In this document: in pieces, positions 17,899 through 26,496 of the stretch | Layout of the letters: each line of letters opens with the position of its first letter | Position numbering within the stretch: position 1 is the first letter of the stretch | NCBI RefSeq assembly: GCF_019204045.1 | Contig: NZ_JAGSPC010000001.1 | Coordinates: 310,001 to 374,000 of the forward strand | DNA length: 64,000 nt | Source: Erythrobacter crassostreae | GTDB taxonomy: Bacteria > Pseudomonadota > Alphaproteobacteria > Sphingomonadales > Sphingomonadaceae | Direction: 5' to 3' | The notes under the pieces: generated by a model | Seen by the model: only the letters and a program-made list of their open reading frames with translations | What the model was told of the DNA's origin: nothing | The model's database searches: none | Program-made: the position numbers and the translations under genes

Positions 17899-20540
17899 TG
17901 ATTGGCCGCGCTCTTATTCAAGAAGCCCACCGAGGGGCACGCATGGCCAATGCGGCCACGCTGTTCTCAGGCATAGTCTACGGGCAAGTCGCAAGCCATG
18001 ATGCGGGCACAGACGGTGATTGGTTTGTAGACGGCGACAACGGTGATGATACGAATACCGGCACATCGACCAGCAGCGCATTTGAGACAGTCGGAGCCGC
18101 AATTGGCGCCGCTGACGCCAGCAACGGCGATCAGACGGTCCGCATCATGGGGCACAATGTCCGCTACCGTGAAGAAGTTGATTATATCTGGAACGGAGGC
18201 GGACCAACTAGCCTTTCGATCAAAGCTTATGGATCAGATCGCCCTGTTATTTCTGGCGCAGAGCCGCTGACAGGCTGGACAAACTGCGGTGCCAGTGATG
18301 CAAACACAGTCGGTCCGAACTGGCCGGAAATCCACAAAGTCACCGTGAATACCGCTGATTTCCCGGCTCCTAAATATTGGCGCACTCTGATGACTGAGTC
18401 AGGATCCGCGCTAAAGATTTGCGGGCTGCGCCGCGCTGATCGCTCATTCCCAGACTTCTTCTTTGATAACATCGATCAAACGATCAGCGAGGCTGATGAA
18501 ACGGATCTAACCTTCGGGCTTCGCGAAGCGACGTACTACGATACGATCGCGCACCCTTCACTGCTTGGAGGCTTCACGGATACACAGCTCGAGCAGACCA
18601 CGGCCATCATGTATGCCTTTCCGAACATCGCGTACTTTCAGGAAGTGACCAGTGTCTTTGGCCAAGTCTTGCAATTGGAACAGCGAGACTTCCGCCCTAA
18701 CTCAGCCGGAGAAAACGGGGCCTACGCCCTTCTCAATGTGCTGCCAGCAATGCAGCGGGGCGAGTGGGGATACCAAGATCACGGTAACGGTACGGTCACC
18801 TTCTACGTTTGGCCGCGCAAAGCAAACAATCTGACCGGCCGCATGGAACTTGCTGTCCGGACCCGCGGCCTTCGGATCTATCGCTCGCTGTCTGACACTC
18901 CTTGCGCGATTGAGGGCATAAATTTTGAGATGTTCGCAGGCGAAGAGAATGGCGGCCTCCCCCTCGGTCTAGACGGCCTCAGCGATCTCACAGGAAACAC
19001 GGCCACCATCAAGCATTGCCAGCTGCGCCTGTTCGCTGGTGAAAAAGGCATGGAGATCAAATTTCAGGAACAGGGCGTCGAGATTGAGAACGTCACCTTC
19101 CGCGACGGAATTGGTTTCGGCATGCAGACGATTGCTGCGACCGATAAGCCGCTGTTCAACTATCGGATCCGAAACTGTCAGGCGCAGGATTTGTCTCAAA
19201 CAGGCTTTAGGATGTTCGGTGTCCGCGATTGTGTGATGACCGACATTCGCTCCCAGCGAACAAGCGGGGGCGGCCATGCCAATGCAATCAATTTTTATAG
19301 CGGCTGCGACAAATGCGTGGTCCTAAATTATCAAGGAGGCGTGCAGGAACGCGACCGCCTCTATGAGGGATACGGTACAAACCAGCGTTCTTCGAATATC
19401 TATTTCCTACACAGCACTTTTAGCCCGGCAAGCGACGGCCGCGGCTACGTAGATCAATCTAACGCCGGCGGCATCGACCAGCCCAATATTGGCGAAGGCG
19501 GCGGTCTGATAAATTGCTGGGTGCCTGACATGCCCGACCGTCGCGGATCGCAGGGCAATGGAGGGATCGCGGTCGGCAGAGATATTATGCCATGGGCAAT
19601 TTACAACTGCGTCGCCCCGGCAATCGTCAACACGGGCGGTACGGTAGAGCGCAAGGGCAACATTCTGACCAACTCCAGTGTGACCGGTGATCCAAGCGAA
19701 GCGCTGGGCGCCGCATCAGGCGAGAACGCGATTTATGCAGATGTGGCCGCATCAAACTGGCGTTCGCGGGCGGGGTCACCGCTCACGTCGGCGACAGGCA
19801 CAGATGCAAGCGCAATAATATTGTCGCTTGAAGGATGGTTTCCAAACGAGGATTTCCGCCGGGACGCCAATGGTAAGGTTTGGAACCCAGCCAATCCCGG
19901 TGTCGGCCCGTTCGGTACGGCTTGGCCAGAGACTCGCGAGCAATATGCTGCGCCGCAGGTTTCGCTCGTACCGACGGAGTACCTGGTTCAGGGCTCTACG
20001 GCAGGGTACTTTGTCGATCCATCAAACGTTCCGTCTGGCACCGCACGCTTAACCTTTCGCGGAAGGTTCAGGTTTCCGACCGCATCACTCTCAGGAGGTC
20101 GTCTGTTTTCGCAGGAAAGCACAGGGTGCGATTTCAATCTGCAGAATGATGGCAGCGTGCGCGCCGGTGTCGAGGACGGCACTGGTGCGAAAATGTTGAA
20201 CAATGACTTGATCCTGCCCGCAGGCACTATTGTAGCCAACCAATGGCTCGATATTGAATTCGATGTCGATCAGCTCGCGGGACAGGCCATTGTTTCCGTG
20301 AACGGATCAACGACGACAACCGCGTTCACCGGAGCGGGCAGCAATGGGCTCTTCCAAAGCAGCAGAGAGGTTTCATTCCTCGCCACGTCGGGTGGCGGTG
20401 GTGCAGTCCCCCAAGGAACCGAGATTGCCGATCTGGAAGTCGATTTCGATGGGGTCTTGCACAAAGCGATCTCAAACGCTGCGGTGAACGCCAATTCTGA
20501 CAATTGGCACCGCGGCGGAGAATTTGCCGGCCAACCTTAA
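17898..20540 (+). CDS. Large beta-helix spike/fibre protein (GhsB-like candidate)
   Basis: An 880-residue protein with no signal peptide. After a short N-terminal segment comes WFVDGDNGDDTNTGTST, a frequent start of right-handed beta-helix proteins of the pectate-lyase type. A long middle (about 130-640) has repeated short turns such as IEGINFEMF, IENVTFRDGIGFGMQT and YRIRNCQAQDLSQTGFRMFG, fitting stacked beta-helix coils. The last 200 residues (TARLTFRGRFRFP ... IVANQWLDIEFDVDQLAGQA) look like a concanavalin/LamG-type jelly roll. This build suits a polysaccharide-binding or cutting spike. Together with the upstream base protein it resembles the GTA head spike pair; a secreted polysaccharide lyase or epimerase is less likely without a signal peptide. 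Confidence 0.68.
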   Translation: MIGRALIQEAHRGARMANAATLFSGIVYGQVASHDAGTDGDWFVDGDNGDDTNTGTSTSSAFETVGAAIGAADASNGDQTVRIMGHNVRYREEVDYIWNGGGPTSLSIKAYGSDRPVISGAEPLTGWTNCGASDANTVGPNWPEIHKVTVNTADFPAPKYWRTLMTESGSALKICGLRRADRSFPDFFFDNIDQTISEADETDLTFGLREATYYDTIAHPSLLGGFTDTQLEQTTAIMYAFPNIAYFQEVTSVFGQVLQLEQRDFRPNSAGENGAYALLNVLPAMQRGEWGYQDHGNGTVTFYVWPRKANNLTGRMELAVRTRGLRIYRSLSDTPCAIEGINFEMFAGEENGGLPLGLDGLSDLTGNTATIKHCQLRLFAGEKGMEIKFQEQGVEIENVTFRDGIGFGMQTIAATDKPLFNYRIRNCQAQDLSQTGFRMFGVRDCVMTDIRSQRTSGGGHANAINFYSGCDKCVVLNYQGGVQERDRLYEGYGTNQRSSNIYFLHSTFSPASDGRGYVDQSNAGGIDQPNIGEGGGLINCWVPDMPDRRGSQGNGGIAVGRDIMPWAIYNCVAPAIVNTGGTVERKGNILTNSSVTGDPSEALGAASGENAIYADVAASNWRSRAGSPLTSATGTDASAIILSLEGWFPNEDFRRDANGKVWNPANPGVGPFGTAWPETREQYAAPQVSLVPTEYLVQGSTAGYFVDPSNVPSGTARLTFRGRFRFPTASLSGGRLFSQESTGCDFNLQNDGSVRAGVEDGTGAKMLNNDLILPAGTIVANQWLDIEFDVDQLAGQAIVSVNGSTTTTAFTGAGSNGLFQSSREVSFLATSGGGGAVPQGTEIADLEVDFDGVLHKAISNAAVNANSDNWHRGGEFAGQP

Positions 20541-20562
20541 ACGGTAGCGGCAAGCCAGCCCA

Positions 20563-21351
20563 TTAGCTGTCGAGGTGACGAACCAGTTCGCGCGGGTCAA
20601 TCGAGGGATCGGTAGCCCGCGCGAGCCTACGCCGAAGCGAGCGCCATATCCGCCACTTGCCGCGTAGGATTGGCAGGATTGAACGGGTCAACGGCGTGGT
20701 CATCGTTCTGACAGGCAAAGTGCCGCTCCATTTGTTCCGCATGTAATTCCAGGCGTCTGTGTATCCGCCACTATAGGATTGCACCGGCCTGCTGTTATGG
20801 ATCACCGGGATGTCGGCGACATAGACCTTCATCCCGGCGGCGCGGGCGGTGAGAACGATGTCGGCCGCATAGAAATGGAAATGCGGCAGACCTTCATCGA
20901 ATTTCAGTCCGCTTGCGCATCTTAGAATGATAACAAATTCGTCGATACACTTGGCCTCAATAGGGTGATCGAAAGGGCCACCCAACCGCTGGCTCAATCC
21001 AGAAGACCATGCGTGACCGACATATTCGCCCGATTGTCCAACTCCCCAAGCGCCGATCACGCCCCAGTCGGGATCTTCTCGCTCAATGGCAGATACAGCG
21101 CGATGCAGATTCTTTTCCCAGCCGTCCGGCAAGAATACATCTTGATGAGCGAAAACCACTATATCAGCCGAGCAATCGTCGAGACCCTGATTGTAGGCTT
21201 TCGACGCGCAAGCCGCGCCGCGATAACAGCTTAATGAAGCACCCCCACCGGAGATAATCGGCGAGCGAACCAAGTTATTGGCGAGAACGGCATCATCATT
21301 GACTGCCGCCACAAAGTGCAAGTCCAAGGCAATCTCAGGACCGTGAGTCAC
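20563..21351 (-). CDS. Glycosyltransferase, GT2-like
   Basis: About 262 residues. The segment SKAYNQGLDDCSADIVVFAH followed by QDVFLPDGWEKNL is the pattern of the Glyco_tranf_2_5-type family, in which HQD replaces the usual DxD. HFHFYAADIVLTARAAGMKV follows. I start at GTG 21351, which overlaps the methyltransferase stop as GTGA; a TTG at 21372 is also in frame. It is the last gene of the minus-strand block of the polysaccharide locus. Sugar not known. Confidence 0.75.
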   Translation of the reverse strand: MTHGPEIALDLHFVAAVNDDAVLANNLVRSPIISGGGASLSCYRGAACASKAYNQGLDDCSADIVVFAHQDVFLPDGWEKNLHRAVSAIEREDPDWGVIGAWGVGQSGEYVGHAWSSGLSQRLGGPFDHPIEAKCIDEFVIILRCASGLKFDEGLPHFHFYAADIVLTARAAGMKVYVADIPVIHNSRPVQSYSGGYTDAWNYMRNKWSGTLPVRTMTTPLTRSILPILRGKWRIWRSLRRRLARATDPSIDPRELVRHLDS

Positions 21352-22052
21352 GCTTTGCGCCCGATGATGCAAATCTGGACCATTGTCAGGTGCTTAAACC
21401 GGTTCAAAGTCAGCAAATTGAACAGCCGCCCAGCTCTGCCTGGACGGCCCATCGGCTGCAGACTGTCAACGCGGATGCCTGCATCCTCGAACATGCTGCG
21501 ATAGCTGTTCTGAGTAAACCATCGCAAATGGGTTCGATCCATCACTCCGGTATCGGTAAGCTCCCAGCGGTCAGCAATCAGCTCGCGAACAATCTTCATC
21601 TGCGCAACATTCGGCGAGCTGGCGAGGACTATAGCGCCCGGTTTAAGCTTCGCGGCGACGCTCTGCACCGCTGACCAAGGATCGACCAGATGTTCGAGCA
21701 CTTCGCTCATCAAGACGGCATCAAAATACCCGTCAGGCCATGGCAATTCCAGTCGCTCAACGTCGCCTTTAATCACTTCGGTAAGACGCGTTTGAGCGAG
21801 GTCAGCCGCAGCCGTTGCGATCTCCACTCCGAAATATCTATCGCAGCGTCCTTCTGCGAGAGCAGCAGCCCCCGTCTCGCCCGATCCACACCCAATCTCA
21901 AGCACGTGCGGGGTCGCATCGCGCGAAAGAAGGTCAACAAAGTCCCTCCGCACACCGCCAAAATATTGTGGCGCTTTGCGCGCGTATGCATCGCTGCTTG
22001 AACGGCTCTGCGCCGGTGTTGAATTGGAGTTTCTAACCATCAAGCGTGCCAT
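21348..22052 (-). CDS. Class I SAM-dependent methyltransferase
   Basis: A 234-residue Rossmann methyltransferase. VLEIGCGSGETGAAAL is motif I, and FDAVLMSEVLEHLVDPWSAV and LKPGAIVLASSPNVAQMKIV follow. It resembles the methyltransferases that cap or decorate sugars in O-antigen clusters. The start may be ATG 22052 or ATG 22040; both overlap the flippase stop. The neighbour downstream is a glycosyltransferase coupled by GTGA, so the likely target is a sugar hydroxyl or the chain end. Confidence 0.82.
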   Translation of the reverse strand: MARLMVRNSNSTPAQSRSSSDAYARKAPQYFGGVRRDFVDLLSRDATPHVLEIGCGSGETGAAALAEGRCDRYFGVEIATAAADLAQTRLTEVIKGDVERLELPWPDGYFDAVLMSEVLEHLVDPWSAVQSVAAKLKPGAIVLASSPNVAQMKIVRELIADRWELTDTGVMDRTHLRWFTQNSYRSMFEDAGIRVDSLQPMGRPGRAGRLFNLLTLNRFKHLTMVQICIIGRKA

Positions 22053-23487
22053 AGACCTTTGATACGATATTCGCGATCAATGACCGACACCTTACTCGCA
22101 AATCTTGCGAGATCAGCAAGGCAACGAAGATACCGGGAAGACTGGTAACGGCGGCTGCAGCAACGGTAAGCCCTAAATGCGCGAACGGATCAAAGCTCGC
22201 ATTGAGAACGATCAGCGCAGCGGACAAGATCACGAAAATCAGCCCGAAAGTAAGGCTAGATCGTGCCGCCGCTGGCGCTCTTCGGCTCACCTGAAACAGG
22301 GCCAACATTGTGGCAGCAACATCGCCGGCACACATACAGGCCGCCACACAGACAATTCCGTATCCCCAAGACAGCGCGAAGAATGCTGCCACTAGCCCGC
22401 TAACCCGAAGGATATTTGCGGCTAAGATATCGCTCGTCCCGCCGCGGCTCAAAGAAATCACAACACACCACGATCGCAGCACAGTTGCACCAGCCAATAT
22501 GGCAAGGAAGGTGACCAGCAGCGGCGGAACGGCATAATCTGCACCGAACAGCACAGCGACCAAAGGCGCTCCCAATGTGGCGAGCGGAAACAGCACTGAG
22601 GACAGCAGCACCAGGCAGGCTGCCCCGGTGGTTTTGCATCGCTCAGCATACAGTTCTGCATCATCGCGCGCTTCGGACAACAGGGGCAAGAAAAGGTTGC
22701 CGCACAGGCGAGCGAAGAACACGCTGATGCCGCCGGTAAGCGCAGCAACCGCGGCATAACCCGCTAGCTCGCGCATGCCGCTCATTGTGCCGATGATGAT
22801 CCGGTCACCTTGGGTTGCAAGAAAGATGACGATACCGTTGAGCAAAAGCGGCCAGCCGTAAACGAGCACCGCGCGCATTGCTCCACCATCAAAGCCAAGC
22901 CGATATGGCGTCTTAGCAAGGACATGCGACAACACCACCGAGACAATCGAGGTCAGGACGCATCCCGCTGCGATTGCAACGTAGTTTTGTGTCGCATAAG
23001 CGAGCACAATCGTGAGCAGCACGCCAGGCACTAAGCCGCCCAATTGAACTTTTACATATGCGCCAAAATGCATTGAACGCTGCCGTGCGAGTGGGTCGAG
23101 GTGTCGGAAACCCTCGATCACAGGAATGATAGCCGCACAGGCGTAAAACCAGCCGAGTTCCGGATTGCCGAACTTTGCAGCAATCCAATGTGCGAGTAGC
23201 AATATCGCCGCCCCCATCAAAATGCCGCGCGCCGCCAGTACGGTCGCAAGCGTTGGCATTGTGTCAGCCAATTCGCGCTCTCGCGCCTGAATAAGGTACT
23301 TCTCGATCCCAAGATCGCTGATCAATGCAAATGTGCTGACCACCAATAAGAATGTGACGCTGATACCGAAAAACTCCGGACCCAAAAAACGGGCGACCAG
23401 CAAGATGCGCACGAATACGAGCGCATGTTCGGCGATGTAACCGAGCCCAAGCGTCGAGCCTGCTTTCAAGAAGCGATCTTGCGCCAA
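22033..23487 (-). CDS. Oligosaccharide flippase (Wzx/MATE-like)
   Basis: A 484-residue protein with about 12-14 membrane helices. The N-terminal FLKAGSTLGLGYIAEHALVF and ARFLGPEFFGISVTFLLVV match the polysaccharide-synthesis flippase family. It should flip lipid-linked repeat units to the periplasmic face, where the Wzy-like protein acts. It lies 4 bases downstream of the iron-sulfur protein gene and overlaps the methyltransferase start. Confidence 0.85.
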   Translation of the reverse strand: MAQDRFLKAGSTLGLGYIAEHALVFVRILLVARFLGPEFFGISVTFLLVVSTFALISDLGIEKYLIQARERELADTMPTLATVLAARGILMGAAILLLAHWIAAKFGNPELGWFYACAAIIPVIEGFRHLDPLARQRSMHFGAYVKVQLGGLVPGVLLTIVLAYATQNYVAIAAGCVLTSIVSVVLSHVLAKTPYRLGFDGGAMRAVLVYGWPLLLNGIVIFLATQGDRIIIGTMSGMRELAGYAAVAALTGGISVFFARLCGNLFLPLLSEARDDAELYAERCKTTGAACLVLLSSVLFPLATLGAPLVAVLFGADYAVPPLLVTFLAILAGATVLRSWCVVISLSRGGTSDILAANILRVSGLVAAFFALSWGYGIVCVAACMCAGDVAATMLALFQVSRRAPAAARSSLTFGLIFVILSAALIVLNASFDPFAHLGLTVAAAAVTSLPGIFVALLISQDLRVRCRSLIANIVSKVYGTLDG

Positions 23488-23491
23488 GCTG

Positions 23492-24748
23492 TCAGCCAGC
23501 CTCCTGTTTTGAAAGCAGTCTGCGCAAGGTACCGAGCATACTGCGTAGATTGCCGATTAGCCCGAGCAAGCGGGCGTTCTGCGCCAATTCCAGATTTTCG
23601 AAGCGCGGCGTCCGCCTGCCGCTGACGACCATTGCCGCCAGCCGTGATAGCACAAGCCCTTTCCGCCGCGCCTGATAAGGCTGCATGTTTGCGATCTCCT
23701 CAACCGTGACATGCTCGGCGATCAAATGGCCTTCGTCGATGGCACGGCTGACCAATGCCTCCCCGCGTTTGGTTCGGGTCATGACGATGCTTCTGCCCTC
23801 CGACTCTTCAAAAACAGGCTCACCACTCTCGTCGCAATACCACCCGTCTGCGCAAACTATATCGGCGAATTCTCCGACCCCGTCAGGGCAAATCTTGCAT
23901 CGGAATTGCAGATGCCGGTTCAGAATGCTGCCCCAGCTTGTGTCGTAATCCATCGAAAGCTTGCTACCGCCGGACATCTGAGCGGTGGCATATCCAGGCC
24001 AGCCGTCACCGCGATACCGAAACTCTTTGATATCGCTTTCATCCTCCACACCCATCTCGCGAAGCAATTGAGAGGTTCCGTGATGGCTCGGCACGCCAGC
24101 ACACATGAAGGCAATCATGTATGGAACTTTCTCATCGACACGTGGATCATGTCTGGCGAGCTGCCGCAAGGCCGCCACGTCACACGGTTTCCCAACAAAC
24201 GCGAAGCGTTTTGGTCCATCCAGCCGAGCGCCGATGTCTTCCAATGGTGATGACGGCGCGTAACGTGATCCCGCCGCGTGAAAAACGTCATCCCGTCCGG
24301 TACTGATGGCAAGAGAATTTCGGATCGGGGAATGCTCCGAGACTGATGTGTGGAGCACGTAGTCGACTTCGCCATGCTCAAGCAAATGGAGCAGAATTGC
24401 CGAAAGCCCGCCACCTGATGACGCTCTATGGCGGAGTGAAACATCGCTGCTCCACCCCAATCGCGCCTTGATCAGGGGCCCCCAAATTGCATGGTATTCT
24501 GCTTCATGTTCGGCGGGCTCATGCCGGATATTCACGCCTGGGCAAGCCTGATCGATCAGGCTTGCCTGAATGGCACTGATCTCAGTCCGCTGCTCCGGAC
24601 GTCTAAATCCGTTTTCGGCGTCGATCATGCGAATTGACGGGGGCTCGGTGGCGCAAAGACCGGCACACAATCCGCAACCAGAACACAGTCCGTCAGATTT
24701 GATCCGGTCGATATCAAACACCACGCGCCACCAAATCCGCTGCGACAT
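23492..24748 (-). CDS. Ferredoxin/F420-hydrogenase beta-subunit-like protein of polysaccharide loci
   Basis: A 418-residue protein with an N-terminal cluster motif CSGCGLCAGLC, which supplies four Cys for a 4Fe-4S centre, then FrhB-like N- and C-terminal domains (SSGGGLSAILLHLLEHGEVD; GKPCDVAALRQLARHDP; CKICPDGVGEFADIVCADGW). Such proteins recur next to polysaccharide pyruvyl transferases; their reaction is unsettled. The ATG at 24748 overlaps the pyruvyl transferase end by 35 bases; a GTG at 24721, overlapping by 8, is an alternative. A redox step on a sugar or carrier is inference. Confidence 0.8.
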   Translation of the reverse strand: MSQRIWWRVVFDIDRIKSDGLCSGCGLCAGLCATEPPSIRMIDAENGFRRPEQRTEISAIQASLIDQACPGVNIRHEPAEHEAEYHAIWGPLIKARLGWSSDVSLRHRASSGGGLSAILLHLLEHGEVDYVLHTSVSEHSPIRNSLAISTGRDDVFHAAGSRYAPSSPLEDIGARLDGPKRFAFVGKPCDVAALRQLARHDPRVDEKVPYMIAFMCAGVPSHHGTSQLLREMGVEDESDIKEFRYRGDGWPGYATAQMSGGSKLSMDYDTSWGSILNRHLQFRCKICPDGVGEFADIVCADGWYCDESGEPVFEESEGRSIVMTRTKRGEALVSRAIDEGHLIAEHVTVEEIANMQPYQARRKGLVLSRLAAMVVSGRRTPRFENLELAQNARLLGLIGNLRSMLGTLRRLLSKQEAG

Positions 24749-25916
24749 GGTCTAGAAAGATCTGATACGTTCGAAGTCTGCCCTGCGCCTCTTTATTGGC
24801 TGCGGCCGTCTGCGTTTGAAGCGCGGGCAGATCGGCAAGCGCGGCATCGAAGCGATCAAGTACAGTTTCATTCGTTTCTGTCGTGAGATCAGAATTCCAA
24901 CGGTAGCCAAGCGAGCCAAATAGCCCGCTAAACTTTCGACTATACCCAAGCGGCAAGACTGCGGTCCCAGATGAAAGCGCCGCAATGGTCGAATGCATAC
25001 GGCTACCAGCGAACAGATCGAGCCCGGCAATATAACTCTTCGCTTGCGATGGCCCCGAAAAGCGCGGCGGCAGGATGACGCTTGGGAAACGGTCTCTCAG
25101 CATTTCTGCCAGCGCATAGTCATCTTCATGAGGCGTTGCCGCGGCCAGCACATGCGGGACCAAATGCAGCTCGATCCGCGGGGCATTCACAAGGCGGCTC
25201 ATAATTCCATCGACCAGCGCCGGATAGTCGACTGAAAGGCGAATGCGGTCACCGGTCGCAATATCACGGCGGTACAACAAGGCGGAGACATTGAGGCCCG
25301 CCCTGATCGGACCACTTGCGAGACTTCGGGCGTCCTTGTCCGGATCGGATGTGAACGGCAGCGCGAACGCCACATCGGTCGTTAGCGACGAAGCGGAAGC
25401 AATGCCCAATTCGCCAAGCAAATCGAATGACGGCTCGTCCCGGGCAAATACGTGCTTGGCAAGCTTTAGGACACCGACCGCCTCAGCCCGCGCAGTCGCT
25501 GTATGAAATGGGCCGATTGTCTGGGGGCTAAGCACAAGGGGAACGCCGTGCAATCGAGCTGCCACCTTAGATGCAATTATCAGTTGAAACCGCCGCGCCG
25601 AATAGATGTCCGAAAAGCTATCACCGCCGCCGATATCGAAGATGATATCGCACCGCCTAAAAGCCTTGTGAAGTGCCGAAAACGGGTTCGCCAAAGCTTT
25701 GTAGCCGACATTCGTGAAGTCGGTCTCATAAGCGATTTCATGGCTGTAATCGAAGGCGCCGCGCATGCCCAGACAATGAAAAACTGGACGCCGCCCAGTC
25801 TTCTCGACTGCCGCTGCGATCAAGTTGGCGTTCGCCACTGTGAGCGCCCCAACACCAAGATTTTCGTTGAAACAGGAATGCCAGAGCAAACCGATATGAA
25901 GCGGCTTTTGCTGCAA
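24714..25916 (-). CDS. Polysaccharide pyruvyl transferase family protein
   Basis: A 400-residue member of the PS_pyruv_trans family, which transfers pyruvate from phosphoenolpyruvate to form ketals on sugars. Seen motifs are IIFDIGGGDSFSDIYS, PLVLSPQTIGPF and FAGSRMHSTIAALSSGTAVL (the conserved R.H segment). Pyruvate ketals would add acidity to the polymer. The gene overlaps the iron-sulfur protein gene and follows the acyltransferase by 7 bases, so the three are co-expressed. Confidence 0.87.
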   Translation of the reverse strand: MQQKPLHIGLLWHSCFNENLGVGALTVANANLIAAAVEKTGRRPVFHCLGMRGAFDYSHEIAYETDFTNVGYKALANPFSALHKAFRRCDIIFDIGGGDSFSDIYSARRFQLIIASKVAARLHGVPLVLSPQTIGPFHTATARAEAVGVLKLAKHVFARDEPSFDLLGELGIASASSLTTDVAFALPFTSDPDKDARSLASGPIRAGLNVSALLYRRDIATGDRIRLSVDYPALVDGIMSRLVNAPRIELHLVPHVLAAATPHEDDYALAEMLRDRFPSVILPPRFSGPSQAKSYIAGLDLFAGSRMHSTIAALSSGTAVLPLGYSRKFSGLFGSLGYRWNSDLTTETNETVLDRFDAALADLPALQTQTAAANKEAQGRLRTYQIFLDHVAADLVARGV

Positions 25917-25923
25917 CGGGATG

Positions 25924-26424
25924 TCAGCCTTTCATTCGATCAGGCAAAGCCCCGGCCGCAGGATCGCTATTGCGCAATTCGCGCTCGGTAACGTCTGCAT
26001 CCATGAAACGGCCAAATGCACCGACTTCGATATCGCTTTGGATGATCTTTGCAGGGTTGCCCGCCACAATCGAACGGGCAGGCACATTGCGGGTCACAAC
26101 GCTGCCCGCACCAATCACGCAATTGTCGCCGATTTCGACACCTGGGAGGATCAGGCTTTCGCCGCCTATAAAGCAGTTCTTACCAATTCTAGTGTGAACA
26201 TAGAGCCCTCGGGTCCGGTCGTGAGTCATAATGCGCGCATTGAATGCGACATATGTCTTTTCACCAATATGGACGCCGCGCGGAAATGTGTAATCCGGCT
26301 TTGCGCTCAGCGACATTTCCACCGAAGGATGAATGTCCATCTTCATGACTGCGCGAAATAATTTCAGGCGCGCTCCGGTGAGCAGCCTGCGAAGGAAAGA
26401 AAGCCTGCTGAGGCTAAAGCTCAT
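25924..26424 (-). CDS. Left-handed beta-helix O-acetyltransferase
   Basis: A 166-residue hexapeptide-repeat acyltransferase of the WcaF/LacA/serine acetyltransferase type. The repeats IGKNCFIGGESLILPGVEIG and DNCVIGAGSVVTRNVPARSI are clear, followed by the usual VAGNPAKII end of the helix. It probably acetylates a sugar of the repeat unit using acetyl-CoA. It sits between rfbB (72 bases upstream) and the pyruvyl transferase. Confidence 0.85.
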   Translation of the reverse strand: MSFSLSRLSFLRRLLTGARLKLFRAVMKMDIHPSVEMSLSAKPDYTFPRGVHIGEKTYVAFNARIMTHDRTRGLYVHTRIGKNCFIGGESLILPGVEIGDNCVIGAGSVVTRNVPARSIVAGNPAKIIQSDIEVGAFGRFMDADVTERELRNSDPAAGALPDRMKG

Positions 26425-26496
26425 CGTTTCTCTCCATTCAGGTTCAATGCTGGATCGGCATACACGATTGGATCGGGTTGGCCGATCGGGATCACT

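Noticed and set aside
17632-20540. Prophage remnant
   Set aside because: No integrase, attachment repeat, portal, capsid or tail gene lies near; only the spike pair is present.
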